NCBI RefSeq assembly: GCF_029227915.1
Contig: NC_079887.1
Location: 21,635,650-21,699,649 of the forward strand
Direction of reading: 5' to 3'
Source of the DNA: Hydractinia symbiolongicarpus
Taxonomy: Eukaryota; Cnidaria; Hydrozoa; Anthoathecata; Hydractiniidae
DNA length: 64,000 nt
This document shows, one piece after another, positions 33,401 to 43,903 of this stretch. Under the pieces are notes generated by a model. The model searched no databases and was not told the DNA's origin. It worked only from the letters and a program-made list of their open reading frames with translations. The position numbers and the translations under genes were made by a program. Positions within the stretch are counted from its first letter, which is position 1. Every line of letters begins with the position of its first letter.

Positions 33401-36400
33401 TGGTGGGAATTGCAATAATGCCGCTTTGACTGAAACAACAGATTGTAATGTGGAAGTACCTTGCTTTGGTAAGAGAAATGAAAATCATTTGTGATTAAAA
33501 AGTTTTAATTTAATCTTGTTCTTGTTAAAAGTCAAAAAAATTTTAATAAACTGTTTAATACTTACTATAATTTTTAGACTAGTCACAAAGTTACTCTTAT
33601 CGAAGAAAGGTTTCTTTCTTTACTATTTTTATGAAAAATTAAGAATGCTCTCAAGAAAATATAAAGAAATCTATGAAATTTAGGGTTTTTTTGTTTCTGA
33701 TCAGTCCTGATACGAACTATCTTATTTTAACTATATGTTATACATAGGTGTGCTCACCAATTGGGGACAGTGGGGAGCTTGTAGTGAAAATTGTCAAAGT
33801 AATCCCAATCAGGTACCAACAAGAATGCGTAGCAGACAATGCATTAACGTCAGTTTTGGAGGAAATTGCGGAGGTGCTGCTCTCACAATGACTGGAACAT
33901 GTAATGTTAACATAGGATGTGAAGGTTTGTGGGTTGTTTTTAACATTACTTTTTTTATAAGCAGGCCTGCAAAAGACATCAAATACTGTCGTATCAGGCT
34001 AAGTAGTTAAATGATCACCAATTAGGTCGAGGTCTAAGTGACTGAATGAAATGCTGAGGAAAGGTAGGCTAGAAATGCTATTAAAAAAGTAACTTTGAAA
34101 CAGCAAACTTATTTTAAGGTTACTAAGTACAAATGACCCCCTGATAAAGTACGTGAAAGTAAGTAAGTAAAACATGATTAATTGCTCTGGTCAGCATAAT
34201 TAAAACATTTATTATTTAGATTGTAAAAATGCTTACCCTAAAGGGAAGTAACAAGTTCCCAGTTAGCTTTGCGCTACTTTTATTAAGAGTGACTTGTCGA
34301 TAAAGCCCGTGGAAAAATCCACTGAGGCAGGATAAAATTGAAAAATAAGCGTCAAATGAATTTTGATGACGTCAGCAACCCATCTGCTAAATAATTAGAA
34401 CCCTGTTTGTACGTTACCTCTATTGTGTAGATCTTATAGCGCTGACCAAGAAAATGTATGTAATCACGTGCTTTTGATGAAGATACAAGGGTTTAAAAAT
34501 AGGTTGTTTTAGATATTTTGCTGACGACAGTAGTGAAGATCCAAAAAAAATTTGAGAAGTTTATTTTATTCTTTTATTGTAATATGTAAATGTTGAAACG
34601 CTGATCAAAATAACGTATAGGATGATATGTCTTCGAGGAACGCAAAAGGAGATATAAGGGCTTAAAAATTGTGCTGACGTCATCAGAGGCCGTTGAAAAC
34701 ACAAAAAAAATTTTTTAAGAAATAAAAATTAACCCGTCAATTCCGAAACGGATGTTGGGACCCAGGTTTGGGAAATTTACCCAAATTGGTCCTAGGTGGT
34801 CCATAGTTACCCACGCGGTGAAAAATCATTGACGTCACCACCTCGTTTCCAAGTTACTTGGTCTCAAAGTTTTAAGTGCACTGTAACGGCTTCATTAATT
34901 TAATAGAGGATGTTGACGTTAAAGTAGTGTTATTGACGTCGCGCCGTAACATCAGAAATTTTAACATATTAGACATGCATTTTTCGGTTACTTCAAAGAA
35001 AATTTCGGTAACATAAAAAAAATGAACATACCCACTTTGCCTGTTACAGACACACAGAATGATGAATCTCGTTGCAAATTTACAATCGTTTTTTGATCAC
35101 ATAAATTACTCATATAAGAGAAAATATGGTTTGAGAAAGCTATCATAACCCAATCATCAGTTCAAACGCTCATAAGTTCAAACAAGTTATCTACTCATAA
35201 TAAATTTGATTTAGCAAGTTGCGTAACTGAGAAGTTCAAATTGATACATGTTAGATGCAGGGTTTAACAAAAAGTTATGCATAAATAAAATCAGTGACTG
35301 TAGTAAGTACGCACTAAATAGATAACCTTTTATTTTGATGGTTATTATACTTTTTTTTATAATATCAAGGTGCGTGGTCTAACTGGGGAGCGTATGAATC
35401 CTGCAGTGAAACTTGTCAATCAAATGTTAATACTGCACCAACACAAATAAGAAGAAGGACATGCAACGGTGGAACATTTGGTCAAACATGTCCTGGAAGC
35501 TCCGTAGACACAAGAAACTGTACGGAGCGAGTCTCGTGTCCAGGTATATATATTTTTCTTTCTTCACGCTGTCATGTCCTGGTTCTGTTCTTATTTTTTA
35601 TTGAAAAATTTATCTAGGAAATCTTAATACATGGTCTGCATATAGTCCATGTTCTGCTAGCTGTCAATTAGGCCTAAATGCTCCAACCCAACAAAGAACA
35701 CGTTCCTGTATTGGTGCGACATTTGGTGGAAATTGTAATAACGCTGCATTAAGTGAAACTACTGACTGTAACGTGGAAGTTCGATGTCCAGGTAACATTT
35801 TATTTATAGTAGTATTGAATATAAAAACTTGGTTTTACCTACAAGCATTGCTACATGATAGATTGTTAGGCATTTTTATTGGCAAGGCAATTCACTAATT
35901 CTGCTTTTGTATCCGACAGCATGACGTGACAATATAAAAAGGAAATAATATAAAGTACAATAATTAAATTATTAAACTAAAACGAATAATTCTGTTATCA
36001 TTTGAAGATGCCTAATAATAATTTTTTTCCATAATTTAGGTGATTTGTCTCAATGGTCGAACTTTAGTATGTGTCCAGAATCTTGTCAAACTGGTGCCAC
36101 CCCTGCTCAACACACTAGAACACGTACTTGCAATAATACCAGCTTTGGAGGGAACTGTGGTGGAGCTGTCCTTACTGAAAGCCAAGACTGCAGTGCAGGA
36201 GTGGCATGTCCAGGTACATAAAAAATTCTTAACACGATGGTGTATTTAAAATGCAAAATAAGTGGTCTTGGCCTGCAAATAAAAATTCTAATTATATATG
36301 ATTTATTATCTGCATTACATATATGAGAGAGACTTTATATATATTTATATATTTTTATGCAAGTTGCCAGTGAATGTGATCATACCGATAAGCACACTCC

Positions 36401-39400
36401 ACCAAAACCTAGCTAACATTATCATATGTATCTGATATCTTTTAAATTAAGTTTTAATGAGTATGTGAAGGGTGTAAATACGAATTCATATTGACAACAA
36501 AAGTAGGAGATCTGCTTTGTAAAAAATCAACATTTTCGTGGTGAGACTAACATTCTATCTCCAAAATTTCAATCCAAAACGCCATTAACGACTTTTACTT
36601 CTTTAGGTACGTTGACGCAATGGTCATCATGGTCAGACTGTTCCGCAACTTGCCATGCAGCAGGCTCAAGTTCACCAATGAGAAATCGAACGCGATTGTG
36701 CCAAGGAGCAACATTGGGTGATAATTGTGGTGGTGCAAATTTAATTGAAACCGTAAACTGCAACTTTCAAGTTCCATGCCAGGGTCAGTTTATTTATTTA
36801 TACTTGTATAGTAACGTCCTTAATAGCACAACTTAGACTTAATGAAAAAATTATAAACAACTATTAAGCCCTGAGTATTTACTCAAAGATTTCAAACAGC
36901 TCCAGTAACTGCTCTTTTGTTGTTGGTTGTGTATTTTATTGCCAAGCAGCAATTTATTGAAGTATGTTCTGTAGTTAATGAGCTAAAAGTACTTACAAAG
37001 GAAAGCTCAGTGCATTGCATTTCCAAGTATAAAATAAAGTAGCTTATTCCTTTAATAGAGGAAATTTTATAAGAGGAAATGGTTATTCCATTTCAAATAA
37101 CCTCTATACAAGCCAGCGATTAAATTTGTATTTATTTGCGAAAACTTTCAGGACGACTTACAACCTGGGGACCGTGGACAGCATGCTCACACACGTGTCA
37201 AAGTGATGGCAGTACAATTCCTTCGCGATCACGAGCTCGATTTTGCGTTGACACAAGCTTTGGTGGTAATTGCCTTGGTGCAAATCTGCAGCAATCTGAG
37301 AACTGCAACGTGGGCGTTATTTGTCCAGGTAAGATAAGAATTGATTTCAGGTTGTACCAATACTGCAGAAACAATTACAGCACGTTGTTATGTGTCTGAA
37401 AGTGACGTTATTCATAACTAAACTTGCAAGACATTTCCAGCTATATATAGCTAGAATACTTTTCAACGAATGACGTTTCAACGAATCTTAAAAAAAAATT
37501 CACCAACGTAAACTTTTAACAACTCTTTGTTATGACTCGATATATTTTTCTCTGTATAAATGAAATTTCTCTTTTTTTACAGACAACATTTATGGATTAT
37601 TAGCATAATTTTAATTTTTTCTGGGAATAATAATTTTGCGAAATGATATGTTATGTCATATATAAAAATACGTGAAAAGTGCGAAACTAAATACATGCGA
37701 AAATTAGTAACATCTGCAAGCTATGAGGCAGGGGTCTCATAGCTTGCAGTGTACGCAGATCATGCTAGTTCTTCACATTTTTTTACAGCAATATTTTTGC
37801 ATTGTCAATATATCGACAGTTAAAAGATCGACAGTTGGAATAAAATTATGAGCTTGTAATTTCAATGTTCTTTCTCTATAATCATTGCTTTTTGCACTGT
37901 TTCCTTTTCTATTTATTTTATACATTGCATTTTTTTCATTTTCAGTTCTTGGTACGTGGACAGCATGGGGTGAATGGAGCACTTGCTCAAAGACTTGTGA
38001 TATGGGTATGAGGACACGAAGTCGAAATTGTACTGATCCTTTCCCTGCCAGTGCTGGAAATGATTGTGTTGGTTCAAGTACGAGTAGCTCTACCTGCAAA
38101 CTTGCTGATTGCCCAGGTATGGAACCGCACTTTTGCGTATTTTTTTAACGTTGTGATAGATTAGACTTTGCTGCTATCAATATTAAGAAGTTTAATTATT
38201 TTCGTAAAAATAAGTTAGGCTTTTAAACTAATATATTGCATAATTTAAAAAAATGCAATGTTAAACGCCTAAAAAGTTAGCTAAAGTGCTTAAAATGGAA
38301 GGAGCAAGAAAATGCCTACACTAATCTTATCACCAAAACTCTTTTCTAAGGTTTTTATTAGGCCGAAGTAAAAACGTAAAAATTTATTGACCAAAATTTA
38401 GGTTTTTTAGTATAGTTAAACCTATTATTACAGAATTCTTTGATAGTGCAAGTAAAGGTATATATATTACATATCTTAGTGGCATGTCCAGTGACGAAGA
38501 GATGCAACTGCTCATTAACCACTCAATTTCCAACAACTGCACCCACACTAAGCTTCTTCAACATCGATGATGCAACCATACATGCGGCTATAAATACGAT
38601 GTCTTACTGGACAGAAGCAGTACAAAATCAAATTTGTGAATGTATGATGTTGAATTATTTAGTTTTGCTTATTTGGAAGGAATTATATCTAACTTGGTCT
38701 CCGTAAGAAATGTGTAAAATCTCCAGAAAGTGTAAATCGAGCTTTACAAACTCACATCAAGGGTAAAGCTTTTGAAGTAAGACAGAAATTTGTCAGGCTT
38801 AAAAAAAAGTCTGTTTGTTTAACTCATGAACCTGTCGCTTGTAAATAAACAAATCTTTTAACATGCTTCTGTTAATTAGACCGTGCCGCAACGTGCACAA
38901 GCGAACTCGTAAAATATACATCGCGCCTCGGCCTAGCTTGGCTCGGCTCGGCTCAGCTCGGATCGGCTCGGCACACGTTTTTTGAGAGTCGAATCAAGCC
39001 GAATTCTACAGTAGCTATAGTAGCTGTATGAAACAACAATTTTTGACCTAATAAGCAGATCTACAACGCTAAGCGCATCAACTCAGCTCGACAAACCTAT
39101 AGGATCATTTCCTTAAACTTGCGTTATAATAAGAAACAAAATTGTAGGTTCTTGGTTTCAAAACATATTTATACGTAACTTTTCGTTTTTATTTTAGCAT
39201 GCAATCTTCAAAGGCTCCAAGTGAGCGTCAACACGGTCAATTCGCATGTAACACAAGTCAAGAATGTATTGACACGATTAAATGAGGTATATCTTTTATA
39301 ATAGTGACATTTTATAGAAATAAATAGGTTTATAGAAAAAGGTTATAAATGGAATCACAGTCCCGATATTTACTTGCGCACGCATCTAAGTGATTACGTA

Positions 39401-40849
39401 ATGCCCGATGCGCGCGCAGAAATGGAGGTAAAAATGTAAACAAACTAACCGGAAAAGTTACCTCCATTTCTGCGCGCGCCGGAAAAACACGGCACTATAA
39501 TTGAGTGTATTGTAGCTGTAATAAACAGGCAGCTCTGGTGTTGGAAAATCGTCTGAGTCCCTTTCTGTAATAATCTTGGCGCTGTAAGTTATTTTGCCAA
39601 AAACTTATTTTTAACTAGTTGTCATTTCGTGGAAAATTCCGCGGGGTTCGCCCTTTGTATATATCAACTTGTTCTCGAAGTTACCGAAGTTAAAATTAGA
39701 CCTGATGTTGTAAAAAACTTCAACAATTTTAGATAAAGCTTCGTCTAAAAGACATCATCAACTGCAACAAAAACGTTTTCATTGGTGCGGACTTATGGGC
39801 GCTCTATGATTACTTGTACACTCGTTGCACTATGTTGAAGGGAATTCACATTGAATTGTCGGCATGCAAGTTGAGGTTTGATGCAGCAAATAATTCCTGC
39901 AAAAAATTCGGTAAGTACTCGTTATGCTTCCAGTGACGTGGTTTTGTAACATGACTATAATGTAACTTCAACGTGGCTGAGTGTACGGTAAATTTCTATA
40001 TATGTGCGGGTTTTTCCTTACTTTGCATATACGGGGCAGTTTATTAAGTAAGAAGACGTAAAAACAGGACTCATTTTATGCACTCAATGTGCTAACTAGC
40101 TTTACTTCAAAAAGATAAGATAGAAATGATTTTTTCTTTTGGAAACAAAATTTAAAAATTGGCACAATGTTCGAGTCATCCAAACTTCTCTTATTACAAG
40201 CTCGTGAGCTTGTATTAAAACGCAAATGTGTCCCACAAGAATGGAAATTTTTGCCTCTCTGAGCACCGAAACGGGAGTAGTCGTGTGTTCGAATCTCATC
40301 TTGGTAATTATTTTTACTTTTTTTTTTTTTTTTTTGCTGTTTTATAAGATAAGTGTTCAAAATCATTTTTTAACTAACTGGTAAAGTAAAAGTGTCTCCA
40401 TCAAAGTTTACAAAGGTGAATGTAAGCAGACTTAAGGTCTCCCAAATGCCTGGAAAGTAGCCTGCAAAATTTCCACAACATTACGTAAGAGAGAAACGAA
40501 GACAACCATCAACTCTCTGCATTCCTCTTCTGGGCTTCAAATTCGAAGAGTTTTCCGTTCAAAAAGATATCACAAATCTATTTTGAAAAAATAACTGCAT
40601 AGTGCGTAACAACTATTATAGCCTATCTGAATAGCATAATATGTCGTTTCTAACTTCGTAACAGAAATCACAATCTGATTGACAGCTTTTTGTAAACTTT
40701 ATTCGCGAGGTTGTTTACGTATATCATACGTCTTGTTGATATTAAATTAGTATGAACTTTTAAACTCTCTTTGAAATAAACGTGTTTTTTTTTTACCTTA
40801 TTTAGGATGGTTCCATCAACTGGTGAATCAAGTCTATCGAAAATTGTAA
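24429..40849 (+). CDS. Secreted TSR/von Willebrand A multidomain protein, 18 exons, 1,071 aa
   Basis: Exons: 24429-24486, 24660-24818, 26698-27297, 31822-31995, 32247-32426, 32686-32859, 33295-33468, 33748-33924, 35370-35543, 35618-35791, 36040-36213, 36607-36783, 37152-37328, 37946-38116, 38480-38641, 39198-39286, 39733-39910, 40806-40849. The lengths sum to 3,216 nt, one frame from ATG to TAA, and every junction is phase-consistent. Architecture: signal peptide (1-19), TSR, vWA with MIDAS (D88-S-S-S-S), eleven TSRs (one phase-1 exon each, six Cys per module), then a unique C-terminal region with several Cys. The protein is presumably extracellular, in matrix or adhesion. vWA plus TSR arrays occur in cnidarian coadhesin-like proteins and in apicomplexan TRAP adhesins (family knowledge); the exact orthologue is unknown. 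No transmembrane segment was seen. All introns are GT-AG except intron 4, which is GC-AG. Confidence 0.9.
24660..24818 (+). CDS. Exon 2: TSR module 1
   Basis: TEWTSWGSCSATC shows the WxxW and CSxTC signatures of a TSR, where Trp C-mannosylation is usual. The module is shorter than the later ones (53 aa) and is followed by the vWA exon rather than another TSR. Confidence 0.9.
26698..27297 (+). CDS. Exon 3: von Willebrand factor A domain
   Basis: The whole domain is in one 600-bp exon, phase 1 to 1. Metal-ion-dependent adhesion site residues are visible: IIVIDSSSSVK (DxSxS), a Thr in LGGTAINDALL, and an Asp in VLFLTDGFEN. Cys residues near both ends may pair. Likely a ligand-binding domain. 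Confidence 0.93.
27960..31200 (-). mobile_element. Old, broken LINE (CR1/jockey-like) in intron 3
   Basis: The minus strand carries decayed reverse-transcriptase blocks: ELLTAFESLQNNKSAGIDGI near 30,600, FIDLPKAFDTVDHEILITKL near 30,260 and FILFADDTNIF near 30,020. A C-terminal block, NIVWASTHQSKLNKLHNKQ, lies near 28,100. Multiple stops and frameshifts are present. The C-terminal part is separated from the RT part by a nested TIR element (28,142-29,620). The LINE is much older than the one at 15-19 kb. Confidence 0.75.
28142..29620. mobile_element. Non-autonomous TIR DNA element nested in the old LINE
   Basis: Left end CAGTGGTGGATACAG and the reverse complement of the right end CAGCGGCGGATTTAG form short terminal inverted repeats. 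The flanks carry GTTAC on both sides (28,137-28,141 and 29,621-29,625), and the LINE coding sequence continues across the insertion. 1,479 bp with no transposase seen. The TIR text resembles hAT-type ends, but the visible duplication is 5 bp, not 8, so the superfamily is open. Confidence 0.65.
31822..31995 (+). CDS. Exon 4: TSR module 2, with GC donor
   Basis: SWTAWSNFGACSISC and GTRTRNRQC are classic TSR text. The exon ends GTAG before GCAAGT, the consensus for the rare GC-AG intron class. Using this donor keeps the exon at 174 nt and in phase 1. Confidence 0.88.
   Translation, partial: FLDLGLLGPTLVPALLAAVRTAQEQEIDNASTQSPMLSKMTVQGQLQREKYVLWDIV
32247..37328 (+). CDS. Exons 5-13: nine tandem TSR modules
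   Basis: Nine exons of 174-180 nt each encode one complete TSR, starting with Gly split across the intron and ending CPG, CQG, CEG or CFG. A shared subfamily pattern is W..(W/Y)..C...C......P(T)..R.R.C...(T/S)FGGNC..A.L.E...CN..V.C. The modules at 33,295 and 35,618 are especially similar (CSASCQLGL, GGNCNNAAL, ETTDCNVEV), showing local exon duplication. The uniform phase 1-1 exons explain how the array could expand. Confidence 0.92.
34300..34345 (-). mobile_element. Decayed Helitron 3' end
   Basis: The minus strand has a degenerate hairpin (CAGTGGATTTTTCCACGGG) like the Helitron ends at 20.4-20.6 kb, but the expected CTAG is not conserved. Located in intron 8 of the TSR/vWA gene. Confidence 0.4.
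37946..38116 (+). CDS. Exon 14: TSR module 12
   Basis: TWTAWGEWSTCSKTCDMGMR and RTRSRNC are close to the canonical TSR. It resembles module 2 more than the central modules, so the central block probably expanded between these two. Confidence 0.9.
38480..40849 (+). CDS. Exons 15-18: C-terminal region of the TSR/vWA protein
   Basis: Four exons: 38480-38641 (CPVTKRCNCSLTTQ, a Thr/Pro linker, then an amphipathic stretch IHAAINTMSYWTEAVQNQIC), 39198-39286 (LQVSVNTVNSHVTQVKNVL, helix-like), 39733-39910 (IINCNKNVF, YLYTRC, LSACKLRF), and 40806-40849, ending VNQVYRKL at TAA. I do not recognise this Cys-bearing helical domain. It may drive oligomerisation through the heptad-like segment; this is inference. 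Confidence 0.75.
38934..38976. repeat. GGCTC-type short tandem repeat
   Basis: A GC-rich island of GGCTC/GGCTCA repeats in an otherwise AT-rich intron (intron 15 of the TSR/vWA gene). Confidence 0.8.
39410..39479. repeat. Inverted repeat, 22-bp arms
   Basis: Arms of 22 bp (GCGCGCGCAGAAATGGAGGT followed by AA, and its reverse complement) flank a spacer of about 26 bp in intron 16. GC-rich arms are unusual for the neighbourhood. It could be a tiny MITE or an RNA hairpin in the pre-mRNA. Confidence 0.85.
39590..39650 (-). mobile_element. Helitron 3' end fragment
   Basis: On the minus strand CCGCGGAATTTTCCACG (degenerate hairpin) is followed by AAATGACAA and CTAG, then T. No matching 5' end was found upstream, so only a fragment is supported. 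Confidence 0.5.
40140..40340 (+). repeat. SINE-like segment with a tRNA B-box
   Basis: Contains GTGTTCGAATCTC, close to the pol III B-box GGTTCGAATCC, followed within 30 bp by a run of T. Likely a decayed tRNA-derived SINE in intron 17 of the TSR/vWA gene. An A-box was not clearly located. Confidence 0.4.
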
Positions 40850-43800
40850 CAGTAATATTTGTGGCATACGAATTCCATACTTATTTTAACCAACCATATT
40901 TAACCGAGTTTTGTTTTTCCCTTATTTATACATTGGAGGGTATATTATGTAATTTTCTTATTTTATTTGTAGAAAACGTAGTCTTGTTGAATTTGTTTTG
41001 GTTAGTTTTTATAAAAATTTCATGAAATCACCCATTAATTAACAGCATATTCTACGCTGACCTTTTAATTTTTTTATTAAAAAAATGACTTTGCAGATTA
41101 TTGAGAGAATGCCCAAGTTCATGTTTTTCTCGCTCCTTATTAGCTGATTAGGTGATTATTATATAAATCTTGTACATTTTTTTATTTTGGACATAACTTT
41201 TACTGTCTGTCTATTTTGAGTATTTAACAGATATTGGATGTGGTGGAATCGGATATCAAAAATTATTTAGTCGAGTTTGTGATATTCAACTTGGCTTTGG
41301 CCGAGTTGAATATATGCAGGATGTCATTTAAGTTGAATACTGCTTTTCAATCGAGTCCTGTGAAATTTTCAAAGTAAAACCGCTTTAACCGAATTGAATA
41401 TCTGTGTTATTATGCACTTGTTTTAAAACGAATACTTCGTCAAATTATGCATGCGCAATCTCAACAAGTATAGTTTCTGCACTAGACATAAAGCTTGCAA
41501 ATCTTTCTGCATCTCCCTTCTTTTTTATTTACATTTTTATTTTTTATTAACAAATAACACAAAAAAATTTTTTACGACATTGAAAAATAGAATGTTCTAT
41601 AGCATTATTTTTCCCGCCATTCTCCCCCTTCGAGATTATTCAAAATAATGGATGGTTCACATAAAAAGATAACTGAACGATCTTTAGATAAATTTTTTGT
41701 TAGAGAGAGAGAGAGAGAGAGAGTTGAGTCACAGAAAAATGAAACTTTCTTTGAGGTTTCTGTCTAATGTTTTGAACATCCGTATTAACCCTCTGTGATA
41801 CTAGTATGATACAAAACAAGCAAACTCCAATTACTACTTTCAGGAACTAAATAACGTTATCCAACCCTGTTCGCAAAACTAAGTTATTTTATTTTACTTA
41901 ACATTAGATCTTCATATGATGTTTTGTTGTCATATATTGTGGATACATTTGAAGTCGTTTTACTTATAGAAAACTCAAATTGTAAACGTTTCCAAAGAAA
42001 AAAATTTTCCCCATCGCTAGTTCTGCATTTTCCTCGTGATAGCTGCTAAACTAAAAAATAAGTTTCACATTTTACATAAAGAAACGTCAAACCGCAAAAA
42101 TATTTTCGCAAAACAAAAATTTATTTGGACGTTTTATTCGCAAAAAAATTGCCCCAAGCATCTTGCCCTGAAATAAACACCAATTTAATAGACCTTGACT
42201 TGAAAATTTGAGCTTTAGGTTGCTTGTCAAGAAGAAACTTCAAAGTGATTTTGTAAGAATAAATGACCGGAAATTACTTACATGATTTAATTAACTCGGC
42301 GTACTAGTAAACGCCAGTTGAAAAATAAATCTCGTTAATTAACAACTTATTGACTTATTGATTTGTGCTCCAACAAGCGAGGCACATATATCTAAAAAAC
42401 CGTGCGCGTTATTTTGTAATCACATGTAGCTACGATATAGTGTAATATGTTTTTGGTTTATTCTTTTCTCGTGGTATTGGTTATCTTCGTACATAGTAAG
42501 TAAGGAAGGGGATTCCATCCAAACGGTTGGCTCTTCCTCCCCTCTGACTGTAAATATGTTACATTACGTATAGCATTGTTCTTGTTGCCCTCTCCAAACT
42601 GTAGGTAAATTTTTACAGTTGATCAGCTAAATTTTGTCTAATTATTAGTAAAATGTTGGTTAACTGAGACAATACAATTAGTTTTGTAGAGTTTTTTTAT
42701 GCGTATTTTTTATAATAATCTCTTGTATTTAATAGTTATCACCTTACTTTTTAAAGAAATGCAGTATTGTCCCTAATTAACGGCTACTCCAAATGGCGTA
42801 AACCTCTAATTAACGAACATATTTCATTACACTGGCCAAATTCTGTAACTTTCCAAAAAATCCGAAAAAGGATTAAGTCGCGGGGAATTTGTCCAGGCAG
42901 ATGCAACGAAATTTGCATTTGCATGTGAAATTTACTTGTGTGTACATGCATGCATTAATATCGTGAGCAACACAAAAGGTTGTCACAGGATTATCGTTGG
43001 ATAAGTTTCTCTCTTTTACAGGCTTTTCTACTTCCTTGATGCTTGTTCACTCTATACTTACGAAGAAAAAATTCACGTGCTTCTTTTTCCGGTAATGCAA
43101 ACTTTTACACGGCACTGTTGTTTGCCCTGCACTTTTTGTTGTTTACTCAATCTGAGTTGTTACTTACTCGTCGCTTAGTTTTTACACAGACACAGACTGG
43201 TTTTAAAACCCGTACAAAACTTTTATTTATAATAAGGAAAATCTAAACGAATTTTTTTAATTTTGATGATGTCAGCAATTGCTGTATCTTGTAAACTCAC
43301 AAAAAGAGAACACACAAAGAGATGCTTACACGAGCGTATATTTCTAAAATCTAAAAAAAGGCGTGGCCGTCACACCTATATACATACAAAAGTGTATAAA
43401 ACGCAGACTCAAAGTTGTCGAACTATTAAAGCAATGACCCGCGTAATTACAACAAAACCTCTTCCTTGTTGGCAGTTGCGATAACAAAATTGGTGTCACT
43501 GAGTCTCGAATTACTTCTGCGTGCAAGAAAGTACATGTTTATTTGTTTAAAAAGGTGGAAATTTAAACTTAAACCTTGGACAATTTAGCACAAAGCAATA
43601 TTTAGCGTAAATCTAAGCTCCTTTATCCTTCAATAGTATGGAGTTCCAACTATCAACAACTTTTAAAAAGGCAAATTATTCTGTCTAAAAACAGGATTTA
43701 TATCTATTTCATTATAGTATCGCCTTTAAAATTTAATTTCTCTACTAATATTGGCATATAAAGTGTACGAAATTAAAATTACTAAATGTGCAAATCCCTG

Positions 43801-43903
43801 CTATGCTTAATTTATACGTATTACAAAGTAAATTGTTCAATTGTGATGGAGATTTTTAAAGAACTGTATCTTGTTCTATTATTTTCTCGTAACATGCTGC
43901 ATG
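40850..43903. other. Intergenic region between the TSR/vWA and kinase genes
   Basis: The two genes converge on this 3-kb stretch. It holds a short (GA)n at about 41,703-41,722 and a pogo/MITE-like fragment near 42,770-42,830. No gene was recognised. A clear polyadenylation signal was not resolved for either gene. Confidence 0.5.

Noticed and set aside
40076-40366. ORF reading EIRTHDYSRFG as a protein
   Set aside because: This peptide style arises from translating tRNA-like or SINE sequence; the B-box and poly-T support a SINE.
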